From Crambe crambe (lineage: Eukaryota; Porifera; Demospongiae; Poecilosclerida; Crambeidae), in contig OZ004590.1 of the NCBI GenBank assembly GCA_963924555.1, positions 1,837,001 through 1,901,000 on the forward strand: a stretch of 64,000 nucleotides of DNA, read 5' to 3'. A program made the translations under genes and the position numbers. Positions 35,355 to 56,579 of the stretch are shown one piece after another; position 1 is the first letter of the stretch; each line of letters starts with the position of its first letter. The notes beneath the pieces were generated by a model, which was given only the letters and a program-made list of their open reading frames with translations, searched no databases and was not told the origin of the DNA.

Positions 35355-35884
35355 TGAATTGTTGCTAGCTACTGGGACACTAAATATATGTATATATAGC
35401 TATATACACATTTTGTTTTCAAAGGAAAAAGTGGATGGGGTAAGGACTTGTAGCTATGTCTCTAGGGCTTGTAGGTCTCTAGGGCTAGCATTGGAGAGTG
35501 CAGTTGCTGCACTTGGGACTGTCCTTGACAGGCACTCCCTTAAGCTATTATGTTGACTGTATGTTGGGCTAAGGCTATGTGCATATTATGCTGTATTTAT
35601 GCAGGCTGCACATATATCAGGCTGGGCAGCTTATGGGCTTATATGTTATATGTAGGGCTGTGGTAGACCTGGGCAGGTCTCCACAATTACTTGAGCCATG
35701 TGGGGGGAGTGGCCCCTGCACTACTACCAACTCTTTATTCCACCCTAGCGTGGAAGCTAAGTGCCATGTCAATGGCATGCCGAGCTAGCCACATGGCAGC
35801 TTGTTAATTGTATTTACAATTACATCATCATTTCTATAGCTAATTTTATTCTGATCAGATGGTATTTTCTAATGGAAGCAAGCA
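35355..35884. other. 3' flank of the YR element
   Basis: No coding sequence. GTCTCTAGGGCTTGTAGG and TCTCTAGGGCTAGC form a small direct repeat near 35,458-35,490. The element end is expected here but was not identified. Confidence 0.35.
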
Positions 35885-36018
35885 AACCCAAAAGATACTT
35901 CTTCTAAATCAAAAGGTTCCCTGAAATCTAGCTGGGCTGTATAATGTACTGTGGCCTCATACAGCCCAGCTAGATTTAGGCCAACCTTTTTAGAAGTAAA
36001 TTTTTTTGTGCTCCCTTA
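35885..36018. mobile_element. Short palindromic MITE
   Basis: The left arm TTCTTCTAAATCAAAAGG...AAATCTAGCTGGGCTGTAT is mirrored by ATACAGCCCAGCTAGATTT...CTTTTTAGAAGTAAATTTTT. A deleted member of the 39,856 family. Confidence 0.7.
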
Positions 36019-36052
36019 GCCACCAGCATATGACTGTATCAACTTCACTTAC

Positions 36053-36082
36053 TACTGTGATCCCAATATTGAATGAAGTCAT
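36053..36082 (-). pseudogene. Orphan receptor first exon
   Basis: ATG at 36,082 reads MTSFNIGITV in 30 nt and ends at GTAAGTG, equal in length and phase to exon 1 of gene C. The upstream ~110 bp also match gene C. The expected second exon is not found below; a MITE and the YR retrotransposon occupy that space. Confidence 0.6.
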
Positions 36083-36329
36083 CCTCACACTTGGAATTAA
36101 TAATCAGGTTGGCTATGTAACTAGCTACTGTGCTGAGAGTAGCGCTAGCGATAGGATTATGATGTAGAATTTTGGAAAATAACAGCCATATATGGAAAAA
36201 ATTTAATTCATCCTTAAGTGCCTTTTGAAGGTTTTTTCATGCTTCTGAATCAAATCCAAGCATATGTTTGCATCAGAACCACTCCGTGCAGTTAAAAAAG
36301 CCACACCCACTTCTCATGCTCTTTACGAC

Positions 36330-37608
36330 CCTCTTTTTCATGAAAATAAATATTGCATGTAAAATAATGTTTTTAAGTTGAGGTCTTCTTCTCCAGTTTC
36401 TACATCAGGATGGAAAGAATTTCTGCATGTAATGCTTTTGTAGTTTCCACATGCTACGTACAATGCAATACACGCTATTCTTTTTGCATCTGCACCGTCT
36501 GTTGCTACAATCTCTCGCAATTACAGCCAAAGCAACTCATCAGGGGCTAGTGTTGGTACTGGCTCAAAACCATGAACCCCTGTTCTCCATCCATAATCAC
36601 AGGGGTCCAAAGACATGCTCTGCAGCAGCATCTAGTCCTGAGTTTGCAGATATGCACGGAGACAGTACTGGGCAGCTGCACCCTCTGTTGATGGTAGAGT
36701 TTCAGGTTTGATCAGCCCAGCCGCTGACTTTCGTGAGAACAAAAGTGTTGTGATATCAGTCATACTGTGAGCAGTGGGGTAGGACTTCGTTGTATCTACC
36801 TGAAGATTAATATTAACTCTAAAGTACCAAAACTCCTCTGAATTCTCACTTATACATCTTTAGTCTTGGAGTAATTACCACCTGTCTCAAAAATAACTTT
36901 GCAGCGCAAATGCTACAAGGTTTCCTTTGCTACCAAGTCATTGATCTCTTCTAAGCGGCCAATTATTTCACATCCTTGCGACCCCTTGCTGTCTTCAGTA
37001 AGCTTGTCTTCAGCACATCCGCAGTCAAATTGTCAGGAAATCGGTATTTCTTTCTAGCAATCTCTGTAAAGAAAGTGGAGTGGGGCTCAGTTCACATGAT
37101 CCCATCTCCACGCATGCAAAATGTGATCTTCAATCTAACCTGGATGATTTGGGAAGAGGTGAACGGGATGGAAAGAATGCATACATCTTTGTACGGAAGC
37201 TGAACAGAGCATGAACTCATAGAACTGCAAGCAGTAGATGCAAATGAAATGTGTCGTCTCTTTGCTTGTGCTGACTCTTTCTCTGCCTCTGGTGTACCTG
37301 TGCAATAAATAACATGCTATAAGCATCAGTCTATTCCTTACCTAGGTCCTACTTACGAGTTGACTTCATGTGGCCTTGACAGACTTATCGTACAAATCAC
37401 TCCTACACTTGAAGTGGTATCTCAATCTTCCAACACTCCATGCTTCCTTCATGGACTCTGAAACTGTAGCATCTCCAATTGCTTCTGCATATGCTAACAG
37501 AGTAGGGTAGCCTTTAGGAGTTACCTGTAGCAGTTTCCGTGCTGGTGTCTCTGAGTCTTCACAGATGAAGCACTTTAGCAGAGGTGCAGAAATAATGTCT
37601 ATGTCCAT
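36330..37608 (-). pseudogene. GCDY-type multicopy-family relic, copy 2 (ends preserved)
   Basis: At 37,608-37,366: LLKCFICEDSETPARKLLQV ... LRYHFKCRSDLYDKSVKAT, a Cys-x2-Cys/Cys domain. About 37,296-37,140, after TTGCACAG: SAQAKRRHISFASTACSSM and LPYKDVC. About 37,065-36,890: [19 protein letters not shown], then [18 protein letters not shown] with TAG where Tyr is expected before HLRCKVIFE. About 36,715-36,540: TIEGAAAQYCLRAYLQTQ, SLDPCDYGW and GFEPVPTLAPDELL in shifted frames. Then 36,520-36,440 has MREIVATDGADAKRIACIAL. Block order matches the family of the relic at 25.65-27.43 kb. Stops and shifts make it dead. The GCDY block itself is missing here. Confidence 0.6.
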
Positions 37609-37639
37609 AATTGTAAGAGACAGAGCTAAATCTCTAAGC

Positions 37640-38362
37640 CAGACAACACAGCAGCTGGTTCACTAAGAAAATGCTGGGAATGATTCAGCAGGAATCAGAA
37701 ATGTGAATGATTGTAGTGTGTGCATGCACTGGCTTGCACAGACCACATACTAGTCCCTTGTCAGTAGGTAAAGGTGGTCTGAATTGAGACGGACCAATCA
37801 GAAAATGCACAGATGATGTCTGATTGGTCAGCTCCACTAGTGAGCTAGCTACCTTTTACCTGACATGGGACTTGCAATTAATGAAGTTTAGATGATTAGA
37901 TCCTAAAATTAATATGTAATGTTTAATTTGTTTTTGTGTGGTGTGCAAAAAAGTGGGTGTGGCCTTTTCAACCACGAGTGATTCTCATGCAAAGCAAGTG
38001 CTTGCACTTGATCAGAAATCATGAAAAAACCCTATTTTTTTACTCTGCACTAGGCATTTATTAGGAAGAATTGGACATTTCCAATTTCTCCCATTATGGT
38101 TCCAGGGACCCAAATTCCTGTAGCCGCCACGGGTTCCCCTAGGGGAATTGAATTTAAATAATTTGAAGTATGTTGGTAGACACCTTTGTAAACACTTTGG
38201 TGAAAATATTTCTTGGTAAGGAATTTATTCAAAGATTAGCCCAATATCTGCTAATATACCTGTAGTACAAGTAAATAAAAAAGAAAAGTAGGGATGGCTG
38301 CAAAAAGTTCAGCATGTTAGGTACAATTCTTTAAATACATAAATGAATTCATTGCAATAAGT
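37640..38362. other. No gene seen
   Basis: Holds a local imperfect inverted repeat (GGTCTGAATTGAGACGGACC at 37,768). 38,275-38,310 starts with ACAAGTAAATAAAAAAGAAA and AAGTAGGGATGGCTGC, a stub of a palindrome end. Confidence 0.4.
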
Positions 38363-38806
38363 ACAAGTGAATGCAAAAAATTTCTTCGAAATAAAAATGT
38401 GAAGTAGGGATGCTATTATAACTGCAGCTTCATTATGAAAACCAAGTACTGCAGCATCGAAGCAGTATGGCCCAAAAATCTAGCTGGAATATGTATTATA
38501 ACTGCATGCAAGAGAGTGAACTTAGTGAAGTGACCCTTACCCATCATCAAGTACGAGATACTATTCCTACTTCACTCCCATGATCCCAAGGGAGTGAAGT
38601 AGGAATAGTATCTTGTACTTGATGATGGGTAAGGGTCACTTCACTAAGTTCACTCTCTTGCATGCAGTTATAATACATATTCCAGCTAGATTTTTGGGCC
38701 ATACTGCTTCGATGCTGCAGTACTTGGTTTTCATAATGAAGCTGCAGTTATAATAGCATCCCTACTTCACATTTTTATTTCGAAGAAATTTTTTGCATTC
38801 ACTTGT
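38363..38806. mobile_element. 444-bp palindromic MITE, copy a
   Basis: The ends ACAAGTGAATGCAAAAAATT and inverse AATTTTTTGCATTCACTTGT bound arms of about 215 bp that look perfect by eye, with a centre at CTTCACTCCCATGATCCCAAGG. Nearly identical, and equal in length, to 40,738-41,181. Confidence 0.88.
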
Positions 38807-39420
38807 TTGCATTCTTTTTCTTTGTGATTATGAAAATTGATAGACACTAAAGGCTTCCTTGATTGAACTAAATTTATTTAATGATCAGTATTTCATTCTG
38901 TTCAGGGAGGAGAGTTTGAAGGATGATCATCTGCAGTGTAATGGAGTACTGAAAGGAGTGAACATTTTAAAAAGTGAACAGCATTAGCTAATTGTTACAT
39001 ATGTGATCACTGAAATAATTATTGAGATGGTACGTATGTCTTGCTTGAGGGAGGAGTATGGGGAGTTTATGCATTTGGTGTAGTGATCATAATAGTGGAT
39101 GCCATCAAATGGCCACATCCTGTGCAGGTGTTATATGAGGAGAACTGCTATTAATTGCCCCACCCCTTTTATGAGGTAATATCGCGAAGATTTTTTTCAT
39201 ACGAGGCTGCAGCACATTATAGATAGCCCAGCTAGATTTTAGGCTATCACTACTTAACCTTTTTATTTTTTACGCTCACTTGTTTCTATCCTTTTTCTTA
39301 GTGCTTGAAGTTGAATGAGGGAGGCTACAGTACAGTACTATACAAAGCCAGCTCTACATAAACCTCTTTTGTAGGTACATACAGTGTCTCTGGTTGAAGA
39401 ATTTGTTTAGCTATTTAAGT
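38807..39420. repeat. Duplicated flank with an extra segment
   Basis: 38,807-38,957 equals 41,182-41,332 (AAGGCTTCCTTGATTGAACT, GATGATCATCTGCAGTG). After AGTACTGAAAGGAG this copy has about 425 bp that the 41.3-kb copy lacks. The extra piece ends with a half palindrome (AATCTAGCTGGGC inverse, CTCACTTG) near 39,290. No gene. Confidence 0.6.
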
Positions 39421-39850
39421 TTTGTTGATATAAAACTTTACAGCAACAGCAATGTAAATGACATGTACACGGCATGGTGAAGTGAGCTGACTACACTACA
39501 GCCAAGTACTGGCTATAATGCTACTATAGGATGAGCATCTGTACTGTAATTCAGCAAGGAGTGACTGGAACATCATCAGATAATGAATGAAGACTTTGGC
39601 TATAGCTAAACTTAAGCTTACGTGGCTCCGCCCATAAGCCCCGCCCCTTTCAAAATGGCGTAGAAAGATTAGCAGCTGTGTTCCGAGTGCTATCGAATAG
39701 TGAAGTAGAGTCTTAGTCAAAACTAATAGCAAAAGATCAGCCTCTAGGTGCCGCTCTAACAGATGGCCAAAGCAGAATTTTGATGACTATAGCCAGTAAG
39801 TCGGTACGTCGATCTTATTATTATTATTATTATCCTTATTATTATTATTA
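39350..39850. repeat. Triplicated MITE-field unit, copy a
   Basis: Near-identical blocks at 39,350-39,850, 40,260-40,735 and 41,340-41,799 run from CTGGTTGAAGAATTTGTTTA through CTTACGTGGCTCCGCCCATA and TCTAGGTGCCGCTCTAACAG to (TTA)n. An inverse copy is at 23,026-23,420. Non-coding; 66-78-codon ORFs in it are chance. Confidence 0.75.
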
Positions 39851-39855
39851 TTATT

Positions 39856-40105
39856 ACAAGTGAGCGTAAAAAATTTCTTCTAAATAAAAAGTTAAGTAGG
39901 GATAGCTTAAAATCTAGCTGGGCTATAATATAATGTACTTGTATGAAAATAATCCCTACATTTATATCCACTACCTATAGCTAGCTATGGCAGTTGTAAA
40001 AGTAGGGATTATTTTCATACAAGTACATTATATTATAGCCCAGCTAGATTTTAAGCTATCCCTACTTAACTTTTTATTTAGAAGAAATTTTTTACGCTCA
40101 CTTGT
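39856..40105. mobile_element. 250-bp palindromic MITE
   Basis: ACAAGTGAGCGTAAAAAATT and its inverse AATTTTTTACGCTCACTTGT. The arms are nearly perfect around CCACTACCTATAGCTAGCTA. Inserted in a (TTA)n run. Close to 23,631-23,894. Confidence 0.87.
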
Positions 40106-40259
40106 TTCTATCTTTTTTTCATAGTGCTTGAAGTTGAATGTAAGTTGTGTATGTAAAGAATTGAGTGGCAGTATTGACTGTCACTTCAACTGAGAGTATA
40201 CATGCAGTGATTATTAATTTGACATGAGTATCTCTTTCTTTTGTAGGTACATACACAGT

Positions 40260-40735
40260 CTCTGCATGGTTGAAGAATTTGTTTAGCTATTTAAGTTTTG
40301 TCTATTATTTACTTTACAGCAACAGCAATGTAAATGACATGTGCATGGCATGGTGAAGTGAGCTGACTACACTACAGCCAAGTACTGGCTATAAACACTA
40401 CTATAAGATGAGCATCTGTACTGTAATTCAGCAAGGAGTGACTATAACATCATCAGATAAGAACTGAAGACCTAGCCGAGCTTAGCTAGCTTAAGAAGCT
40501 TACGTGGCTCCGCCCATAAACCACGCCCCCTAACGACTTGCGCTTCAAAATGGCGTAGAAAGATTAGCTAGTGCCGAGTGCTATCGAATAGTGAAGTAGA
40601 GCCTTAGTCAAAACTAAGAGCAAAAGATCAGCCTCTAGGTGCCGCTCTAACAGATGGCCAAAGCAGAATTTTGATGACTATAGCCAGTAAGTCGGGGCGT
40701 CGATCTTATATTTATTATCCTTATTATTATTATTA
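40260..40735. repeat. Triplicated MITE-field unit, copy b
   Basis: As copy a at 39,350, with small differences: an added CTTAGCTAGCTTAAGAAG stretch and CCACGCCCCC in place of CCCCGCCCC. It lies between two palindromes. Confidence 0.75.
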
Positions 40736-40737
40736 TT

Positions 40738-41181
40738 ACAAGTGAATGCAAAAAATTTCTTCGAAATAAAAATGTGAAGTAGGGATGCTATTATAAATGC
40801 AGCTTCATTATGAAAACCAAGTACTGCAGCATCGAAGCAGTATGGCCCAAAAATCTAGCTGGAATATGTATTATAACTGCATGCAAGAGAGTGAACTTAG
40901 TGAAGTGACCCTTACCCATCATCAAGTACGAGATACTATTCCTACTTCACTCCCATGATCCCAAGGGAGTGAAGTAGGAATAGTATCTTGTACTTGATGA
41001 TGGGTAAGGGTCACTTCACTAAGTTCACTCTCTTGCATGCAGTTATAATACATATTCCAGCTAGATTTTTGGGCCATACTGCTTCGATGCTGCAGTACTT
41101 GGTTTTCATAATGAAGCTGCATTTATAATAGCATCCCTACTTCACATTTTTATTTCGAAGAAATTTTTTGCATTCACTTGT
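40738..41181. mobile_element. 444-bp palindromic MITE, copy b
   Basis: Same length and ends as 38,363-38,806, with only a few base differences seen. It follows a (TTA)n run, and 41,182-41,332 beyond it repeats the flank of copy a. The copy therefore arose by segmental duplication, not by independent insertion. Confidence 0.88.
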
Positions 41182-41339
41182 TTGCATTCTTTTTCTTTGT
41201 GATTATGAAAATTGATAGACACTAAAGGCTTCCTTGATTGAACTAAATTTATTTAATGATCAGTATTTCATTCTGTTCAGGGAGGAGAGTTTGAAGGATG
41301 ATCATCTGCAGTGTAATGGAGTACTGAAAGGAGAGTGTC

Positions 41340-41799
41340 TCTGGTTGAAGAATTTGTTTAGCTATTTAAGTTTTGTTGATATAAAACTTTACAGCAACAG
41401 CAATGTAAATGACATGTACACGGCATGGTGAAGTGAGCTGACTACACTACAGCCAAGTACTGGCTATAATGCTACTATAGGATGAGCATCTGTACTGTAA
41501 TTCAGCAAGGAGTGACTGGAACATCATCAGATAATGAATGAAGACCTTGGCTATAGCTAAACTTAAGCTTACGTGGCTCCGCCCATAAGCCCCGCCCCCT
41601 TCAAAATGGCGTAGAAAGATTAGCAGCTGTGTTCCGAGTGCTATCGAATAGTGAAGTAGAGCCTTAGTCAAAACTAATAGCAAAAGATCAGCCTCTAGGT
41701 GCCGCTCTAACAGATGGCCAAAGCAGAATTTTGATGACTATAGCCAGTAAGTCGGTACGTCGATTTTATTATTATTATTATCCTTATTATTATTATTAT
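41340..41799. repeat. Triplicated MITE-field unit, copy c
   Basis: Like copy a at 39,350 but joined directly to AGTACTGAAAGGAG on the left and to the 231-bp tandem array on the right through a (TTA)n run. Confidence 0.75.
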
Positions 41800-43674
41800 A
41801 AAGAAAAAGAACGAAAAGTCAATTTTAGAACTCGTTTTTTTCTTATGTTGGCGAATGAATTTTTGGCTTTTGAACATTCTCCTCTCTTCTTTGTAGATAT
41901 AATAATTCACTGTAGCCTTCTGAGAACCTGTAGAGTAAGGGTAGAAGAGAAAGAAGAGTTTTTAGTTTATACTGTCCTATGGACTTTGACCTGCCATCCC
42001 TACTTAGAGAGTGCTACCGCACTCTCTGATAAAGAAAATGAACAAAAGTCAATTTTAGAACTCGTTTTTTTCTTATGTTAGCGAATGAATTTTTGGTTTT
42101 TGAACACTCTCCTCTCTTCTTTGTAGAAGTAGTATCTCACTGTAGCCTTCTGAGAACCTGTAGAGCAAGGGTAGAAGAGAAAGAAGAGTTTTAGTTTATA
42201 CAGTCCTATGACCTTTGACCTGCCATCCCTACTTAGAGAGTGCTAGCGCACTCTCTGATAAAGAAAAAGAACGAAAAGTCAATTTTAGAACTCGTTTTTT
42301 TCTTATGTTGGCGAATGAATTTTTGGCTTTTGAACATTCTCTTCTCTTCTTTGTAGATATAATAATTCACTGTAGCCTTCTGAGAACCTGTAGAGTAAGG
42401 GTAGAAGAGAAAGAAGAGTTTTTAGTTTATACTGTCCTATGGACTTTGACCTGCCATCCCTACTTAGAGAGTGCTACCGCACTCTCTGATAAAGAAAAAG
42501 AACGAAAAGTCAATTTTAGAACTCGTTTTTTTCTTATGTTGGCGAATGAATTTTTGGCTTTTGAACATTCTCCTCTCTTCTTTGTAGATATAATAATTCA
42601 CTGTAGCCTTCTGAGAACCTGTAGAGTAAGGGTAGAAGAGAAAGAAGAGTTTTTAGTTTATACTGTCCTATGGACTTTGACCTGCCATCCCTACTTAGAG
42701 AGTGCTACCGCACTCTCTGATTATTATAAAGAAAAAGAACGAAAAGTCAATTTTAGAACTCGTTTTTTTCTTATGTTGGCGAATGAATTTTTGGCTTTTG
42801 AACATTCTCCTCTCTTCTTTGTAGATATAATAATTCACTGTAGCCTTCTGAGAACCTGTAGAGTAAGGGTAGAAGAGAAAGAAGAGTTTTTAGTTTATAC
42901 TGTCCTATGGACTTTGACCTGCCATCCCTACTTAGAGAGTGCTACCGCACTCTCTGATAAAGAAAAAGAACAAAAGTCAATTTTAGACATCGTTTTTTTC
43001 TCATGTTAGCGAATGAATATTTGGTCTTTGAACATTCTCCTCTCTTCTTTGTAGATATAATAATTCACTGTAGCCTTCTGAGAACCTGTAGAGTAAGGGT
43101 AGAAGAGAAAGAAGAGTTTTTAGTTTATACAGTCTTATGACCTTTGACCCGCCATCCCTACTTAGAGAGTGCTAGCGCACTCTCTGATTATTATAAAGAA
43201 AAAGAACGAAAAGTCAATTTTAGAACTCGTTTTTTTCTTATGTTGGCGAATGAATTTTTGGCTTTTGAACATTCTCCTCTCTTCTTTGTAGATATAATAA
43301 TTCACTGTAGCCTTCTGAGAACCTGTAGAGTAAGGGTAGAAGAGAAAGAAGAGTTTTTAGTTTATACTGTCCTATGGACTTTGACCTGCCATCCCTACTT
43401 AGAGAGTGCTACCGCACTCTCTGATTATTATTATTATTATTATAAAGAAAAAGAACGAAAAGTCAATTTTAGAACTCGTTTTTTTCTTATGTTGGCGAAT
43501 GAATTTTTGGCTTTTGAACATTCTCCTCTCTTCTTTGTAGATATAATAATTCACTGTAGCCTTCTGAGAACCTGTAGAGTAAGGGTAGAAGAGAAAGAAG
43601 AATTTTTAGTTTATACTGTCCTATGGACTTTGACCTGCCATCCCTACTTAGAGAGTGCTACCGCACTCTCTGAT
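41800..43674. repeat. Tandem array, eight ~231-bp units with hairpin ends
   Basis: Units: 41,800-42,030; 42,031-42,259; 42,260-42,490; 42,491-42,721; 42,728-42,958; 42,959-43,188; 43,195-43,425; 43,444-43,674. Each starts AAAGAAAAAGAACGAAAAGT and ends with the hairpin AGAGAGTGCTACCGCACTCT-CT followed by GAT. Units 2 and 6 are more diverged; the others are almost identical. Some junctions gain (TTA)n spacers. Because 231 is 77 codons, one frame stays open over several units, but this gives no reason to call a gene. Confidence 0.92.
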
Positions 43675-43738
43675 ACAGAGATATCTGAGTAACTTTGAAA
43701 AACACACTGAATGGAGTACAATTGATGATCTCACTATA

Positions 43739-43859
43739 CACTGCAAAAACGATTGGGTTAAAATAACCAATATTTAGTTACCTGAGTTGCAGTTTCCATG
43801 GCAATCTGCAACTCAGGTAACTAAATGTGGGTTGTTTTAACCCAATTATTTTTGCAGTG
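43739..43859. mobile_element. 121-bp Tc1/mariner-type palindromic MITE
   Basis: CACTGCAAAAACGATTGGGT at the left and ACCCAATTATTTTTGCAGTG at the right, flanked by TA on both sides. A second inverted block, GTTACCTGAGTTGCAG, is near the centre. Confidence 0.8.
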
Positions 43860-43965
43860 TAGGGTCCGCAGGACCTATGTAGTAGTGAAGAGGTGAAAAT
43901 GAAGACATAACAGTGTGTCCCCTTCACTTTGACCTCCTCATATAATTCCAATCTCAATGCATGCA

Positions 43966-44625
43966 GACCCTGATCCCGATAGTGAATGAAGTCATCCTCA
44001 CACTTGAAGCTAATAGCTAATCAGGTTAGCTATGTAACTGGCTACTGTGCTGAGAGTAGCTAGTAAAGGCAGCACTATACTATAATTACAGGTCTGTATT
44101 ATTATCATTTCCTTTTGAGATGATCAGATTCTTATAAGAACAACAAATTCAGTTTCAGCTACTGCATCTTCTTCATGCACATACCATCTCATTGGCACTA
44201 TATACACCTGCATCAGTAGTTGGGTAACATGGGTATGGTATTGAAATTAGGAGGGGTAGGCTCTGAATTTTTTAAAACTTTACACACAACTGTCTGGTTT
44301 ATTTAAAATAAATATTTATTTCCTTTACTCGTGATCTATAATAGTTACTGGTAGCTACATACGTACGTACATACAGTAGCTACTGAAGTATATAATAATA
44401 CAGGTGCTGAGAATAGGTTATGCAAAATCCACTTTATCAAGGCTGTAGACAGGAGGGCTTGGGGAATTATCTTCTTTGTCTACGGCCTTGCTATATGTGG
44501 ACATGATCAAAATTATATTCCTGGAGTCAGGGAAATAACAGAGATGCAATAGATATGCTATGAGAATATTTCTCAGAATTTAACAACAAAGCATTTAATA
44601 TTTGATTTCAGTGTATGGTACCTAG
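43966..44625 (-). pseudogene. Decayed receptor first exon and 5' flank
   Basis: ATG at 43,995 gives MTSFTIGI but the donor is lost (AGGGTCTGC). Upstream, 44,000-44,080 and 44,329-44,625 match the 5' flanks of gene C and window positions 1-300. It sits below the last exon of gene B and belongs to a separate, lost copy. Confidence 0.5.
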
Positions 44626-44755
44626 ATGGGTTGTATAAGCTGTTTTAACTGCAACAAAAATGGATTATTGTATGTACGTAAAGGGAAAATTAGAAATGAT
44701 AATAGCTAGCTAATGAGCTGTTGTACATTAAGTCATAGATCATGATTATAGCTAG

Positions 44756-54408
<9,653 letters not shown>

Positions 54409-56579
54409 TCTCACACTTGATGATTCAGTGACTGTTACTGGTAGCTATGTGTAAATTATGAATCACATGACAAATTTCCTGTTGAGCATGTTTTTGGAAT
54501 GACGAGGGAAGAGTGTACTATACAGTAGCTATACCTTTCATGTATAAGTAATGGGAATGTACCCATTACATGCATCATCAATGTCTATCATGTGTTTACT
54601 TTGTAGAGTAAACAAGTTGAACCAAAATAGCTAACTGGCATCCATAGCTACATGAGGTCATTTGTGGCAGCTATAGTAGAACTATATTAGCTATAGTAGC
54701 CCTATCATTTTGTCATCATAACTGGTTTACTAACATGAAATTGAACACAACACATTCGTATGGCATAATTTCAAGCATGTTAGGGCTGAAGTATATTATA
54801 ATACATGCAGTACATAAAGCTATTTGTGGCATGATATTAAGCAATATCCTAGTAAAAACTAAAAGGAGACTATGTCTTATTCTCCAACTAGGCATGCACA
54901 AGTACTCTTCAGCTTACTATAGCTACTCATCCTGCTTTATCTGATGTAATCCACATAATAAATCAGAGCTAAGAATACATTAACTATAATTATGTAGCTG
55001 TCATCTTTTATAGGCACTTTGTTCAGAAGTTTATCATTCATTCAGAGTGTCCTTTATCAATTATTTTGACTCTTCAAACTATAGTTAGCTATCAGAAAGC
55101 TAGCTATGTTATGTAGATGTGTGGTTGATATAGGTCCACCCTTAGAAATTCACCATGACCTTGCATACTGTCAATGTATTCATATACAATATTTTGGACT
55201 GACTTTGGACTCAGGGTCATTTAGAACAGAAACAGTGGGAAGGAGCACCATATATAGTGGTTGCAGTGATGAACTGGCATGAATGTATGCCCTGTAGTGT
55301 AATAAGGTAGGGAGGCTGCTAATTAAAGCATGTATTATGTCTTTATGAAAATTAATATCCGGTATGATTTGACTGACTTATTCAACATTCTCTTCCATCT
55401 GGATTACAGGTGTGGTTTTATGGAGACTAACATCTTCATACACTGGTATTGCCATTTCACATGATCCTTTCTTCAGTCCTGGGGCACTTCTTAATTCTAT
55501 ACATGCAAATGTGGTGGAAAATGCACACCAACAACACAACCAATCACTAAACCAAAGATGAAAATGACTGCTGAAGCCAAAGAGATCTGAAATACGGTGG
55601 ATGCATGGAGGTCCAGAATCTTCAGTGATAGTACATTCACTTCCTATCAAAACAACATGAGAGCATATTATTAAGTTGAACTAGCTACCTCACAATAAAT
55701 CATGCTGAGAAAACTTTAGCTATAGCCAGCTTGGTAATTACATTCTCATAGAGCAGTGAGAGGACATAATATCGGAAACAAGCTAGCTAAGGAGGCATTA
55801 TTAGGGAAGTGATCTGTTCCTTTCAGTGTCTGCTAACAGGAGCTGATTCGAAAAAAGCAAAGAGATAGCTACAACCAGAGATTATAGCTAGCTATACTTT
55901 TAGCTAGAATTAAGGGCATAATGTGTATCCTGAAAGACTGAACAACTTTTTTTTCATTTCGTTTCTCCTCTAACTCAGGCTCCAGCAGCCACTTCATTCC
56001 CTTCTGGGGAATACTGTATAGTGGCCAGATATAACCATTGATCAGGAAACCAAAGAATGACATGCAGCAGTACATGTAGTTATAATAATTATCCATGTTT
56101 CCAATGTTACTCTTGCTTTTTTTTCCGTGCTGGGTGTTGCATGCATGTTGACAGTGATGACCTGTTTACGTATATCTAATGCTTACTAATTGTTGTAGTA
56201 GAATCAGCTGTAGTTTCTGACTCTTACACAAACAGGACTGGAAACTGAGTATAACAATAAATTGTTGCTTTATCAGGTATTGTATTCACATCCATTGACA
56301 GTCTGGTACCATTACCAGCAGGATTCACTGGAGTGATAGTGTAGACATTGGCCTGACACATTAGGTCTGCATCCAGTGGAATAGTGACACTTGTAATATT
56401 AATGCCACATTGAGAATATAATGTATTTCTGAGAGAATCCATCACATCCACACAGTAAGTGATGTCAGGGTCCACTCTAGTGAGGTCAAGTGTGAAAGGA
56501 GCCTCCCACATGAGGGAAATTGACTAATTCTGAATAATGACACTAGTGATGTTGAATCTCTCCAGAGTACCTGAAAGAT

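Noticed and set aside
41800-43674. CRISPR-like direct repeats
   Set aside because: Whole 231-bp units repeat without unique spacers, in an intron-bearing animal genome.
41800-43674. Helitron origin of the hairpin tandem array as a firm call
   Set aside because: The same hairpin bounds the 21,475-25,289 element at both ends in inverted orientation, which a canonical Helitron would not show; left as a hypothesis.
42215-43692. 264-aa and 182-aa ORFs made of 77-residue repeats
   Set aside because: They are the 231-bp tandem unit read through in one frame; the unit is a non-coding element tail with a hairpin, and diverged units break the frame.
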